DNA from: Fibrobacter succinogenes
Lineage (GTDB): Bacteria; Fibrobacterota; Fibrobacteria; Fibrobacterales; CADBQJ01
Length of the DNA: 14,826 bases
Assembly (NCBI GenBank): GCA_902796785.1
Contig: CADBQJ010000016.1
Span: forward strand, 1-14,826
Direction: 5' to 3'
The translations under genes and the position numbers were made by a program. Within the stretch, counting starts at the first letter, position 1, and every line of letters begins with the position of its first letter. The notes beneath the pieces are model-generated. The model was not told the DNA's origin, did not search any database, and worked only from the letters and a program-made list of their open reading frames with translations. This document shows, piece after piece, positions 1 through 10,089 of the stretch.

Positions 1-495
1 ATCGTCGTCGTCGGGTTCCCCCGGAACGTCCGACGGAACGACGCTCGTATTGCAGTTCGTGTGCGGTTTCGCGCGCTCCAGGATCTCGCGTACGAGGTCG
101 TAGTACTCCTCGAAGCAGAGCCCCTTCGGGAGGCCGTAGTCCAGGCCGTTCAGGTGCCCGCGCGCGTTCGGCGGGATCCCGCACGCGTCGTCGATCGCGG
201 CGTTGCTCGCCTGGGCGAGGACCTTCCTCTTCGCGAAGGGCGGCTGTCTCTGGTACGGATGCTTCAGGAGGACGCGGACGACCTCCACCTTCAGCAGCTC
301 CTCGACCGTCGCGTCGTCCAGGGAGGCCAGCAGCTCGCGCGAATACTCGATCTTCATCCCGCCCGTGCGGAACGGGACCTTCAGGCGGTCGTTCGGCTCG
401 AGCCGGTGCGTGCAGTAGACCGAGAAGAGAAGCGGCTCGACGAAGAACCACTTGCGCGAGATCCGGTCGAAGACCTCCGGCGTATCCCCGTTCAC
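1..495 (-). CDS. DUF2201/VWA-like protein paired with MoxR ATPase (C-terminus outside window)
   Basis: Only the first 165 codons are visible; the gene runs off the left edge. A GTG start at 495 overlaps the ATPase stop (GTGA), which argues for translational coupling. The N-terminal stretch (RISRKWFFVEPLLFSV, residues 11-26; KVPFRTGGMKIEY, 39-51; LLKHPYQRQPPF, 76-87) resembles, from memory, the N-terminal putative metallopeptidase domain of DUF2201 proteins, whose C-terminal half is VWA-like. The helix that could hold an HExxH zinc motif reads VEVVR (70-74), so the motif is degenerate and peptidase activity is doubtful. The visible part ends in an acidic run of aspartates (162-165), which may be the start of a linker. 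MoxR/VWA pairs generally act as chaperone-like modules that remodel or load metals onto target complexes. The target here is unknown. The family assignment is moderately sure; the VWA half is not seen. Confidence 0.72.
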   Translation of the reverse strand, partial: MNGDTPEVFDRISRKWFFVEPLLFSVYCTHRLEPNDRLKVPFRTGGMKIEYSRELLASLDDATVEELLKVEVVRVLLKHPYQRQPPFAKRKVLAQASNAAIDDACGIPPNARGHLNGLDYGLPKGLCFEEYYDLVREILERAKPHTNCNTSVVPSDVPGEPDDDD

Positions 496-1565
496 AGCGA
501 CTCCACGAATTCGGCCATCTTGCCGCAGAGGTCGGGGCAGTTCGAGACGACGAAGAGGATCGCGTTCGGACAGGTCGACGACGAATAGAGGTTCGCGAAA
601 TGGGCGCAGGCCTCGCGCCGGCTTTCGGCGAGGAGGAAGTCGTAATAGGCGCGGAGGTTCTTCGCGGCCTTCTCCCTCTCCTTCTCCGCCTCGACGGGCT
701 GCGTCTCGAGATACCGGAAGAGCGAATCGTTCACGGCGGCGAGGTCGGGCGTGGAATAGCGCTTGAGCGCGGGCTTCGCCTTCGCGAAGGAGCCGAAGAG
801 GATCTCCTTCGCGGAGAGGAGCCGGTTCTTCTCCATCGACGCGAAGAACTTAGCCGCGGCTGGCATGCCCACGATCCCCGCCACGACCTTCTTCAGGAGC
901 GGCTCCGCCCCGCGGTCGCGGACGATTTCCGAAACGCGCTCCCAGCCGCGCCGGTCGGGGGACTTCTCGAGTCCCTGGTCCTCGCGGGCGTAGGCCTCGC
1001 CGTCGAGCATGCCCGGATTTTCCGAGATGAAGTCGACCACGCGCCGGTCGATTCCGCTGCGCGCCGCCCAGAGGAGCCATTCGGCGGCCGTGGGACGGAA
1101 CTCGTAGACGTTGAAGCGGCTCACGAGCGCGGGGTCCAGGTCGGTCAGCTGGTATTCGCCGCCGTCGTTGACCGCGCTGATCACGCGGCTCCCTTCGGGA
1201 AGCGGACGCCCCGCGAGGACGCGGTTCAGGGTCAGGTCCATCACCGCCTGGAGGATCTCGGGCCGCGCCCGGTTCAGCTCGTCCAGGAGCAGGACGATCG
1301 GCTCGCCGTCGGTCGGGAACCAGTAGGGCGGCATGAAGACCGTCTTGCCGGTCGCCTCGTCCAGGCGCGGAAGCCCGATGAGGTCGCCGGGATCGCTCAT
1401 CTGGCCCAGGAACAGCGCGACGACCCGGAACCCCTCCGACTCGAAATGGTCGCGCAGGATCCGGGACTTCCCGATCCCGTGCCTGCCCGAGAGCATGATG
1501 TTCTGCCCGCTCGGGGTCGTGCGCAGGATTTCCAGCAGTTCGTTCGCGTCGATTTTCGTCGGCAT
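492..1565 (-). CDS. MoxR-type AAA+ ATPase
   Basis: Predicted 357-residue AAA+ ATPase (AAA_5/MoxR group). Visible motifs are Walker A GRHGIGKS (27-34), Walker B LLLDELNRA (92-100), a sensor-1 asparagine in AVNDGG (132-137) and an arginine finger in LDPALVSRF (143-151). The C-terminal third (about 200-357) is helical and charged with no motif I recognise. ATG at 1565 is chosen because GGAGG lies 11 bases and AGAGG 6 bases upstream; a longer reading frame from a TTG at 1616 lacks such support. The next gene starts inside this stop codon, so the two form a MoxR/VWA-like operon. Members of this family work as ATP-driven remodelling factors with a VWA partner, but the client cannot be told from the sequence. 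Sure about the ATPase, unsure about its role. Confidence 0.88.
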   Translation of the reverse strand: MPTKIDANELLEILRTTPSGQNIMLSGRHGIGKSRILRDHFESEGFRVVALFLGQMSDPGDLIGLPRLDEATGKTVFMPPYWFPTDGEPIVLLLDELNRARPEILQAVMDLTLNRVLAGRPLPEGSRVISAVNDGGEYQLTDLDPALVSRFNVYEFRPTAAEWLLWAARSGIDRRVVDFISENPGMLDGEAYAREDQGLEKSPDRRGWERVSEIVRDRGAEPLLKKVVAGIVGMPAAAKFFASMEKNRLLSAKEILFGSFAKAKPALKRYSTPDLAAVNDSLFRYLETQPVEAEKEREKAAKNLRAYYDFLLAESRREACAHFANLYSSSTCPNAILFVVSNCPDLCGKMAEFVESL

Positions 1566-1600
1566 AGGGGACCTCTCCTCCGGAAGACTTGTTTCATCCC

Positions 1601-1636
1601 CCAAGATAAGTCCCAAACGTGTCAGAGTATGTCACG
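1601..1636 (-). promoter_or_regulatory. candidate control region of the MoxR operon
   Basis: Two TGTCA pentamers lie exactly 10 bases apart on the plus strand (1620-1624 and 1630-1634). They sit inside an inverted repeat CGTG...CACG (1618-1621, 1633-1636). On the minus strand TATCTT (1608 down to 1603) could be a -10 element, 37 bases before the ATPase start, but no good -35 lies at standard spacing. The one-helical-turn spacing is what a regulator site would show, but both motifs are short. Low confidence. Confidence 0.22.
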
Positions 1637-1642
1637 CCATTT

Positions 1643-1682
1643 CGCCGCTCGGCGGGCGGCGTTCGCGGGCGCCGTCAGGCGC
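1643..1682 (-). terminator. GC-rich stems after tyrS, possible weak terminator
   Basis: Just past the tyrS stop are two GC-only stems: GCGCC (1669-1673) with GGCGC (1678-1682) around a 4-base loop, and CGCCGC (1643-1648) with GCGGCG (1656-1661) around a 7-base loop. Neither is followed by a T tract in the direction of transcription, so this is not a classical intrinsic terminator. Stems this short are common in GC-rich DNA. Confidence 0.22.
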
Positions 1683-1686
1683 GGGA

Positions 1687-2892
1687 TCAGAAATTGACCT
1701 TGTAGAACTTGCGCTTGCCGACCTGGACGACGAGCTCGCGGCCGACGGAGACGGTCCCGTCGGGCGAGGAGAGCTTTTCGCCGCCGATCCGGACGCCGCC
1801 GTTGGCGATCATGCGCCGCGCCTCGCCCTTGCTGGCGAAGGCCTTGACGGCCAGCAGCAGGTCGAGGACGCCCGTCTCCCCTTCGGGAAGCGAGAAGCAG
1901 GGGGCGTCGTCGGGAATCGCGCTGCCGCTCTGGATGGCGGCCTCGGCCGCGCGCGCCTCTTCGGCGGCCCGCTCGCCGTGGTACTGCGAGACGATGATCT
2001 TCGCGAGCCGGTGCTTGAGCTCCATGGGGTTCAGCCGGCCGGAGGCGATCCCCTCGGCCATGGCGTCGACCTCCTCGAGCGGCTCGTCGGTCAGCAGGCG
2101 GTACCAGTCGGGGACGATGGCGTCGGCGATGTTGTAGATCTTGTGGTACATCGTCTGCGGCGGCTCGTTCACGCCGACGTAGTTGCCGATGCTCTTGCTC
2201 ATCTTCCGCTCGCCGTCGGTGCCGAGGAGGATCGGGAGGAAGAGGCCGACCTGGCCGTCCATCCCCTTCCAGGCCTGCAGCTCGCGGCCGCGCAGCACGT
2301 TGAACTTCTGGTCGGTGCCGCCCAGCTCCACGTCGGAGCGGATCTCGACCGAGTCCCACCCCTGCATGAGCGGGTAGACGAACTCGTGGATGCCGATGCT
2401 GACGCCGTTTTTGTAACGGTTGGCGAAGTCCTGGCGCTCGAGCATCTGCGCCACGGTGAGGCGCGACATCAGCCCGAGGATCTCGAGGAAGCTCATCTTC
2501 GAGAACCACTGCCCGTTGTAGACCACCTCGGTGCGCGATTCGTCGACGATCTTGAAGAACTGCTTCTTGTAGGTCTCGGCGTTGGCCAGCACCTGCTCGT
2601 GCGAGAGCGGCGGACGGGTGGAGTTGCGGCCGGAGGGGTCGCCGACCGTGGCGGTGTAGTCGCCCACGATGAGGACGACCGTGTGGCCGAGGTCCTGGAA
2701 CTGGCGGAGCTTGCGCATCACGACCGTGTGGCCGAGGTGCACGTCGGGGGCCGTGGGGTCCACGCCCATCTTCACGCGGAGGGGGACGCCGGTCTCGACC
2801 GACTTCTTCAGCTTTTCGAGCAGCGCGTTTCCGGGGACCTGGTCGATCACCCCGCGCATGAGGATTTTGTACTGTTCTTCGGCGCCGAGCAT
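1687..2892 (-). CDS. tyrS: tyrosyl-tRNA synthetase
   Basis: Cytosolic class I aminoacyl-tRNA synthetase that charges tRNA-Tyr with tyrosine using ATP; 401 residues, normal for the family. The HIGH signature appears as HLGH (52-55), inside the TAPDVHLGHTVV context typical of the TyrZ-like (second) TyrRS subfamily. The second ATP signature KMSKS is intact (230-234). The tyrosine/ATP pocket region GGTDQKFN (191-198) is present, and a C-terminal S4-type RNA-binding domain covers about 340-400. ATG at 2892 has an AAAGGAG site 7 bases upstream. It follows xseB by 51 bases on the same strand, a gap that holds a promoter-like motif, so it may be transcribed both from xseAB and on its own. No defects seen. 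Confidence 0.97.
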   Translation of the reverse strand: MLGAEEQYKILMRGVIDQVPGNALLEKLKKSVETGVPLRVKMGVDPTAPDVHLGHTVVMRKLRQFQDLGHTVVLIVGDYTATVGDPSGRNSTRPPLSHEQVLANAETYKKQFFKIVDESRTEVVYNGQWFSKMSFLEILGLMSRLTVAQMLERQDFANRYKNGVSIGIHEFVYPLMQGWDSVEIRSDVELGGTDQKFNVLRGRELQAWKGMDGQVGLFLPILLGTDGERKMSKSIGNYVGVNEPPQTMYHKIYNIADAIVPDWYRLLTDEPLEEVDAMAEGIASGRLNPMELKHRLAKIIVSQYHGERAAEEARAAEAAIQSGSAIPDDAPCFSLPEGETGVLDLLLAVKAFASKGEARRMIANGGVRIGGEKLSSPDGTVSVGRELVVQVGKRKFYKVNF

Positions 2893-2909
2893 GGTTCGCT
2901 CCTTTCTTC

Positions 2910-2924
2910 GGGGAGCAAATCTAG
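2910..2924 (-). promoter_or_regulatory. candidate tyrS promoter element, copy 1 of a shared 15-mer
   Basis: Read on the minus strand this is CTAGATTTGCTCCCC, and 14 of its 15 bases recur upstream of nifJ (8218-8232). It contains TAGATTTG, an exact match to the Bacteroidota -7 consensus TAnnTTTG, and is preceded by TG to give an extended -10 look (TGCTAGATT). It lies 17 bases upstream of the start codon, with the ribosome site in between. No convincing -33/-35 TTG box is seen, so promoter function is inference. Confidence 0.4.
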
Positions 2925-2943
2925 CAATCGGCCCGGAAGGGGC

Positions 2944-3177
2944 TCAGCCGCCGGCCGTTTCGTCCTCTTCCAGCCCCTGCAGCGCCTCGGCGACGCTCTT
3001 TTCCGCGGTCGTCAGCAGCGACTTGCAGAAGCGGATCAGCTCCGACGCCTCCTTCACCCGTTCGGCCAGCTCGTCGATGTCCACGTCGGACGAGTCGATC
3101 CGGTCGAGGATCTCCTGCAGGCGCGCCATCGCCTCGGAGTAGCGCATGCTCTTCTTCTCTTCGCGTTCACCTTCCAT
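2944..3177 (-). CDS. xseB: exodeoxyribonuclease VII small subunit
   Basis: Small helical subunit (77 residues, normal size) of exonuclease VII, which with XseA degrades single-stranded DNA into oligonucleotides. The core from about residue 11 (RYSEAMARLQEILDRID) through DIDELAERVKEASELIRFCK (33-52) is the two-helix XseB fold. The ASELIRFCK part recalls Bacteroidota XseB. ATG at 3177 is set by AGGAGG 7 bases upstream and lies inside the 3' end of xseA, so the two frames overlap by 11 bases. This suggests translational coupling and balanced production of the two subunits. An internal ATG at codon 11 is a less likely start, because the first has the better ribosome site. The charged N-terminal tail (EGEREEKK) is outside the conserved domain. 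Confidence 0.95.
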   Translation of the reverse strand: MEGEREEKKSMRYSEAMARLQEILDRIDSSDVDIDELAERVKEASELIRFCKSLLTTAEKSVAEALQGLEEDETAGG

Positions 3178-4522
3178 GGTTCGCCTCCTGTCGTTCTTCC
3201 TCTCCGGCGGAGGGAGCCGGGCGGAGCGCGCCGACGACGGCGTCCGCCTCCCCTTCCGCGAAACGCAGTTCCACCTTCGCCCCTTCGGCCAGCGCCCCGA
3301 ACCGCAGCGCGCGGCCCGCCGCGTCCCGCACCAGGGCGAAGCCCCGCTCGAGGACGCGGCGGGGGTCGGCCGCCCGGACGACGCTTTCGCGCGCGTCGGC
3401 GAGCGTCCGTTCGCGGTCGAGGATCTTGCGCGAGCCCATCGCCAGGCCGTGCGCGTCGACGCGCAGCCGGTCCGCGCACCGCTCGAAGGCCCGGTTCGCG
3501 CGCGGGCGGACGAGCCGCGCGAGGTTTCCGAGCGCCGCGGCCCTGTCGCGGAAGGCCCCGCGGCTCAGGTGCAGGATGTCCCGCGACAGGGCCGCCATGT
3601 CCGCCCGCGCGCGGCCCACCGTCGCCCGGCAGGCGCGCTCGAGCGAGCGCCCGGTCCGCGAGACCGCGTCGAGGGCCTCCTGCAGCCGCGCCACGATCGT
3701 CCCCGCGGTCTCGGTCGGCGTGATGCAGCGCATCCACGCCACGCGGTCGGCCAGGGAGTTGTCGATTTCGTGCCCGATGCCGGTCAGCACGGGCACGGAG
3801 CACCGCGCGATGGCCCGGCAGACGCGCTCGTCGTCGAACCAGGCCAGGTCGCTGCGCGAGCCGCCCCCGCGCACCACGCAGACGCAGTCCACGTCGCGCG
3901 CCTCGAGCGCGGCGATCGCCGCGGCCACGGTCGGCGCCGTCTCGGCGCCCTGCATGCGGGCGTTCTCCAGCAGGACCTCGACGGGGAACCCCGATCCGGC
4001 GATCACCTTGGCGAAGTCGTGCGCGGCGGCCGACCCGGCCGCGGTCACCAGCCCCACGCGGAGCGGCGCCGCGGGAAGGGAGAGCGAGCGCTGCGCGTCC
4101 AGCAGCCCCTCCGCGGCGAGGCGGGCGAGGATCTCGCGGCGGACGCGCTCCATCTCGCCCATCGTGTAGTTCTCGTCGATGTCGAGCACGTGCGGCTGGA
4201 ACTTGCCGTGCGGCACGTAGAAGTCGGCCTCCAGCAGCACGCAGACCTGCACGTCGGCGCGCAGCTCGAAGGGGACGGGGGCCTCGGCGGCCTTGCGGCA
4301 GAGCGACTCGAACTTGCCCTGCCAGGCGATCAGGTCCAGCGTCGCCTTGGGGTTCGGGGAGTCGCCCTCGAACTCCGCCAGCTTCATGTAGACGGCGCGC
4401 CCCGACGGACGGACCTGCATCAACGTCCCCCGGACCCAGATGTTCGGGATCTTCCCGCGGATCAGCCGGTTCACCGCGTCGCCGTAGGTCGACACGGTGT
4501 AGGAGCGAATCGTCTCTTCCAT
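3167..4522 (-). CDS. xseA: exodeoxyribonuclease VII large subunit
   Basis: Catalytic subunit of exonuclease VII (451 residues, close to the 456 of E. coli), which removes single-stranded DNA during repair and recombination. Domains in order: N-terminal OB-fold (about 5-110, with IPNIWVRGTL at 25-34), the catalytic core with VVRGGGSRSDLAWFDDE (216-232) and GIGHEIDNSLAD (248-259), then a long helical region (about 275-400) that binds XseB. Near the C-terminus DPRRVLERGFALV is the usual closing motif. The start at 4522 has no Shine-Dalgarno; instead a TGCTATGTTTC element ends 4 bases before the ATG, which may mean a leaderless transcript. It lies downstream of the nifJ terminator, so it should have its own promoter. 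xseB overlaps its end. Confidence 0.97.
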   Translation of the reverse strand: MEETIRSYTVSTYGDAVNRLIRGKIPNIWVRGTLMQVRPSGRAVYMKLAEFEGDSPNPKATLDLIAWQGKFESLCRKAAEAPVPFELRADVQVCVLLEADFYVPHGKFQPHVLDIDENYTMGEMERVRREILARLAAEGLLDAQRSLSLPAAPLRVGLVTAAGSAAAHDFAKVIAGSGFPVEVLLENARMQGAETAPTVAAAIAALEARDVDCVCVVRGGGSRSDLAWFDDERVCRAIARCSVPVLTGIGHEIDNSLADRVAWMRCITPTETAGTIVARLQEALDAVSRTGRSLERACRATVGRARADMAALSRDILHLSRGAFRDRAAALGNLARLVRPRANRAFERCADRLRVDAHGLAMGSRKILDRERTLADARESVVRAADPRRVLERGFALVRDAAGRALRFGALAEGAKVELRFAEGEADAVVGALRPAPSAGEEERQEANHGR

Positions 4523-4526
4523 GCCC

Positions 4527-4537
4527 GAAACATAGCA
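4527..4537 (-). promoter_or_regulatory. candidate extended -10 element of xseA
   Basis: On the minus strand TGCTATGTTTC carries an extended -10 pattern (TGnTATGTT) and a 7-of-8 match to TAnnTTTG. It ends only 4 bases before the xseA ATG, so a start site 6-7 bases downstream would fall on or next to the ATG. No clear -35 box is visible, and the upstream bases belong to the nifJ terminator. Functional assignment is inference. Confidence 0.33.
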
Positions 4538-4563
4538 AGGGCCCGCGCGGAAAGGACGACGCG

Positions 4564-4613
4564 AAAAAAATCCCCTCCCTTGCGGGAGGGGATTCCTTTT
4601 CCGGATTCCGGAA
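4564..4613 (-). terminator. rho-independent terminator of nifJ
   Basis: On the minus strand a perfect 11-bp stem AATCCCCTCCC/GGGAGGGGATT (4569-4579 with 4584-4594) closes a GCAA tetraloop. It runs directly into a T tract (the plus-strand A run 4564-4570). The stem begins 23 bases after the nifJ stop. A smaller stem TTCCGG/CCGGAA (4599-4613) sits between stop and terminator. This is a textbook intrinsic terminator isolating nifJ from xseA. Confidence 0.93.
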
Positions 4614-4616
4614 CCG

Positions 4617-8174
<3,558 letters not shown>

Positions 8175-8217
8175 AGAATCTCCGTTAGGGACGTTCGACG
8201 GATTGGTTTTCGGTCTT

Positions 8218-8232
8218 GGGGAGGAAATCTAG
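8218..8232 (-). promoter_or_regulatory. candidate nifJ promoter element, copy 2 of a shared 15-mer
   Basis: On the minus strand it reads CTAGATTTCCTCCCC, differing at one base from the copy upstream of tyrS. It lies 43 bases before the nifJ start and contains TAGATTTC, 7 of 8 matches to TAnnTTTG. No clear upstream TTG box is visible. It may mark the nifJ -10 region or a regulator site; the sequence alone cannot decide. Confidence 0.38.
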
Positions 8233-8252
8233 TTTCTCGGCCCGAGTTTCGA

Positions 8253-8288
8253 GCGCGCCGGAAAGGGAAACGGGCGGCGCCGGCGCGC
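8253..8288. repeat. 8-bp perfect inverted repeat between nifJ and nuoA
   Basis: GCGCGCCG (8253-8260) pairs perfectly with CGGCGCGC (8281-8288) across a 20-base spacer. It lies in the GC-rich half of the divergent region, upstream of the candidate nifJ element. It could be a dyad bound by a regulator, or a hairpin in a longer nifJ leader. GC-only arms of this length can arise by chance in this genome. Confidence 0.45.
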
Positions 8289-8370
8289 GGATTTACATTC
8301 GCTGAACCGAGTTGAAATCGAGTCTCATTTTAAATCCAAAGAGGAAAAGCCCGTTTCCGCGTTTTCGCTC

Positions 8371-8399
8371 TTGGTTTATTCGCGGGAAGAGGGTATTTT
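8371..8399 (+). promoter_or_regulatory. candidate promoter of the nuo operon
   Basis: TTGGTT (8371-8376) and TATTTT (8394-8399) are separated by 17 bases, the ideal sigma-70 spacing. The -10 region also reads TATTTTTA, resembling TAnnTTTG. The surrounding 8291-8464 is much richer in A and T than the coding DNA, as expected of a promoter. The leader would be about 60 bases. Both hexamers are imperfect, so other start sites in this AT-rich stretch are possible. Confidence 0.33.
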
Positions 8400-8409
8400 T
8401 ACTCGAACA

Positions 8410-8425
8410 GGGCCGATATTGGCCC
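8410..8425 (+). promoter_or_regulatory. small hairpin in the presumed nuoA leader
   Basis: GGGCC (8410-8414) and GGCCC (8421-8425) can pair around a GATATT loop. The stem is followed 7 bases later by a T run (8433-8437), so it looks faintly like an attenuator. The stem is short and the T run is set apart from it. The bases from there to the nuoA ATG are AT-rich with a weak AGGCG ribosome site. Confidence 0.25.
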
Positions 8426-8464
8426 GGACCGGTTTTTCAAAGTCCCTTTTTAATTAGGCGTTTT

Positions 8465-8848
8465 ATGACCTCCTACGCGATTCTCGTCTTTTTCCTCTTC
8501 CTGGGGATCGCGATGGCCGGAGGCGCGATGCTGGCGGGCCATCTCCTCTCGCCCAAGACGCCCCGGACCCCCTTCCAGCAGGCCGCCTACGAATGCGGCA
8601 ACCCCACCATCGGCCCCACCCGCGTCCGTTTCCGCGCCGGCTACTACCTCTTCGCCCTCCTCTTCCTGGTCTTCGACGTCGAAACCCTGCTGCTCTTCCC
8701 CGCCGTGGCCTTCGTCTCGCGGGCGCTCCACGGCGAGGAGGCCGGCGTTCCCGTTTCCCTGATGCTCGCCGAGCTGGGCGTCTTCGTCTTCGTGCTGCTG
8801 GCCGGGCTGGCCTACGCCTGGCGCAAGGGGGCGCTGAAATGGGACTGA
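8465..8848 (+). CDS. nuoA: NADH-quinone oxidoreductase subunit A
   Basis: Small membrane subunit (127 residues) at the junction of the peripheral and membrane arms of complex I. Three hydrophobic segments are visible (about 5-25, 61-83, 100-119). The family signature is complete: YECG (42-45), then the run [14 protein letters not shown] (60-73) with the conserved acidic pair. ATG at 8465 is chosen because family similarity begins there; an upstream extension through a TTG at 8312 encodes a basic stretch foreign to NuoA. The ribosome site (AGGCG, 5 bases upstream) is weak. It is the first gene of the operon, and its last 10 bases overlap nuoBC. Confidence 0.96.
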   Translation: MTSYAILVFFLFLGIAMAGGAMLAGHLLSPKTPRTPFQQAAYECGNPTIGPTRVRFRAGYYLFALLFLVFDVETLLLFPAVAFVSRALHGEEAGVPVSLMLAELGVFVFVLLAGLAYAWRKGALKWD

Positions 8849-10089
8849 TGGAGAGCGTGCCGAAGGTCCTGGACCCGATTCCCGGCGGGAAGCGTCTGTC
8901 CGACGCCGTGGAGTACGTGGTCAACTGGGCGCGCTCGCGCTCGATCTGGCCGCTCACCTTCGGCACCTCCTGCTGCGCCATCGAGATGATGGCCGCCTCC
9001 ATGGCCCGCTACGACATCTCCCGGTTCGGCTCCGAGGTCTTCCGCGCCTCGCCGCGCCAGGCCGACCTCTTCATCGTGGCCGGCACGATCGTCGACAAGA
9101 TGGCCGAGCCGCTGGTGCGCCTCTACGAGCAGATCCCCGGCCCCAAGTGGGTCATCGCCATGGGCTCCTGCACCGTCTCCGGCGGACCGTTCTACTACGA
9201 CAACTACTCCGTGGTGAAGGGCGTCGACCGGCTGATTCCGGTCGACGTTTTCGTTCCCGGCTGCCCGCCCCGCCCCGAAGCGCTGCTCAAGGGGCTCGTG
9301 GAGCTGCAGGAGCTGATCCGCAAAAGCCATCCGCTGCGCAGTCCGGAACACGGCCGGCTCGCCGCCGACGCCCCGGTCGAGGACCGCTGGACCAAGGCGA
9401 AACAGGCCTGGGAGGAGCTGGAGCGGATCAAGGACGAGCAGATGGCCGAGGCCCGCGCGAAGTTCGCCGCCGAGCACCCGGACTACAGGCCCCCGAAGCC
9501 CGCGCGGAAGGAGAAGCCCGCCTTCCCCGAAACGCCCCGCGCCGCCCGGCCCGCGCCCGGACTCCCCTTCGACGAGGTCGTCGCGGCCGTCCGCGGCCGC
9601 TTCCCCGGCCTCGCCCTCTTCGGCGCCGCCCCCTCCGAGGCCGAGCCCGACCGCGTTCCCGCGTTCGAGGTGCCCTGCGACGCGCTGGCGGAGACCGCGC
9701 TCTGGCTCAAGGAAGGGCCGCTGGCGATGGACTACCCGGTCTTCCTGACCGCGGTGGACCGCCTGGACCGGTTCGAGCTCGTGGTCCGCGCGATGAACTC
9801 CTCCACGGCGCAGCAGGTCGAGCTGCGCGTCCCCGTGGAAAAGCGCTTCGCGGAAGGGGCCGCGTACGATCCCGCGGCGAAGAACCAGAAGTACGACGCC
9901 GTCGCCCCGTCGCTCTGCGGCGTCTGGCCCGGCATGGGCTGGCACGAACGCGAGACGTGGGACCTGATGGGAATCCGCTTCGAAGGCAACCCCGACTTGC
10001 GCCGCATCTTCCTGAAAGACGACTTCCCCGGGCATCCCCTCCGCAAGGACTTCGACATGCCCGAACGAGTGGTTCCGAGGCCCGCATGA
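8839..10089 (+). CDS. nuoBC: fused NADH-quinone oxidoreductase subunits B and C
   Basis: One 416-residue frame encodes two complex I subunits. Residues 1-165 are NuoB, which carries the N2 4Fe-4S cluster that hands electrons to quinone. Its four ligands are visible: the tandem CC (45-46, in [11 protein letters not shown]), C111 in GSCTVSGG and C142 in [10 protein letters not shown]. Residues about 243-416 are NuoC (30-kDa subunit), with [19 protein letters not shown] (363-381) and [11 protein letters not shown] (395-405). Between them is a linker of about 75 residues, first charged and helical (about 181-215), then rich in proline and lysine. No stop or frameshift interrupts it. The start at 8839 (MGL, common in NuoB) has AAGGGG 8 bases upstream; a second ATG at 8848, overlapping the nuoA stop, is possible but has poorer spacing. 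It overlaps nuoD by 4 bases. Confidence 0.95.
   Translation: MGLMESVPKVLDPIPGGKRLSDAVEYVVNWARSRSIWPLTFGTSCCAIEMMAASMARYDISRFGSEVFRASPRQADLFIVAGTIVDKMAEPLVRLYEQIPGPKWVIAMGSCTVSGGPFYYDNYSVVKGVDRLIPVDVFVPGCPPRPEALLKGLVELQELIRKSHPLRSPEHGRLAADAPVEDRWTKAKQAWEELERIKDEQMAEARAKFAAEHPDYRPPKPARKEKPAFPETPRAARPAPGLPFDEVVAAVRGRFPGLALFGAAPSEAEPDRVPAFEVPCDALAETALWLKEGPLAMDYPVFLTAVDRLDRFELVVRAMNSSTAQQVELRVPVEKRFAEGAAYDPAAKNQKYDAVAPSLCGVWPGMGWHERETWDLMGIRFEGNPDLRRIFLKDDFPGHPLRKDFDMPERVVPRPA

Noticed and set aside
1566..1616. Longer start for the MoxR ATPase at a TTG
   Set aside because: The ATG at 1565 has GGAGG/AGAGG upstream, and the extra 17 residues carry no AAA+ similarity.
1333..3723. A 796-codon plus-strand frame across tyrS, xseB and part of xseA
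   Set aside because: It spans three recognisable genes on the opposite strand, its product is biased and ends in an arginine/proline-rich run typical of shadow frames.
4569..4594. Terminator hairpin acting also for plus-strand transcription
   Set aside because: On the plus strand the stem is followed by CCTTTTCC rather than a clean T run, and no plus-strand gene ends there.
8312..8464. Upstream extension of nuoA from a TTG
   Set aside because: The added 51 residues are basic and unlike NuoA, and the DNA is AT-rich and promoter-like. Family similarity starts at the ATG at 8465.
9335..9565. A frameshift or missed stop creating the NuoBC fusion by sequencing error
   Set aside because: The linker keeps the same frame, codon bias and charged-helix pattern throughout and no alternative frame offers a sensible nuoC start. 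It stays listed as a check, not as the preferred reading.
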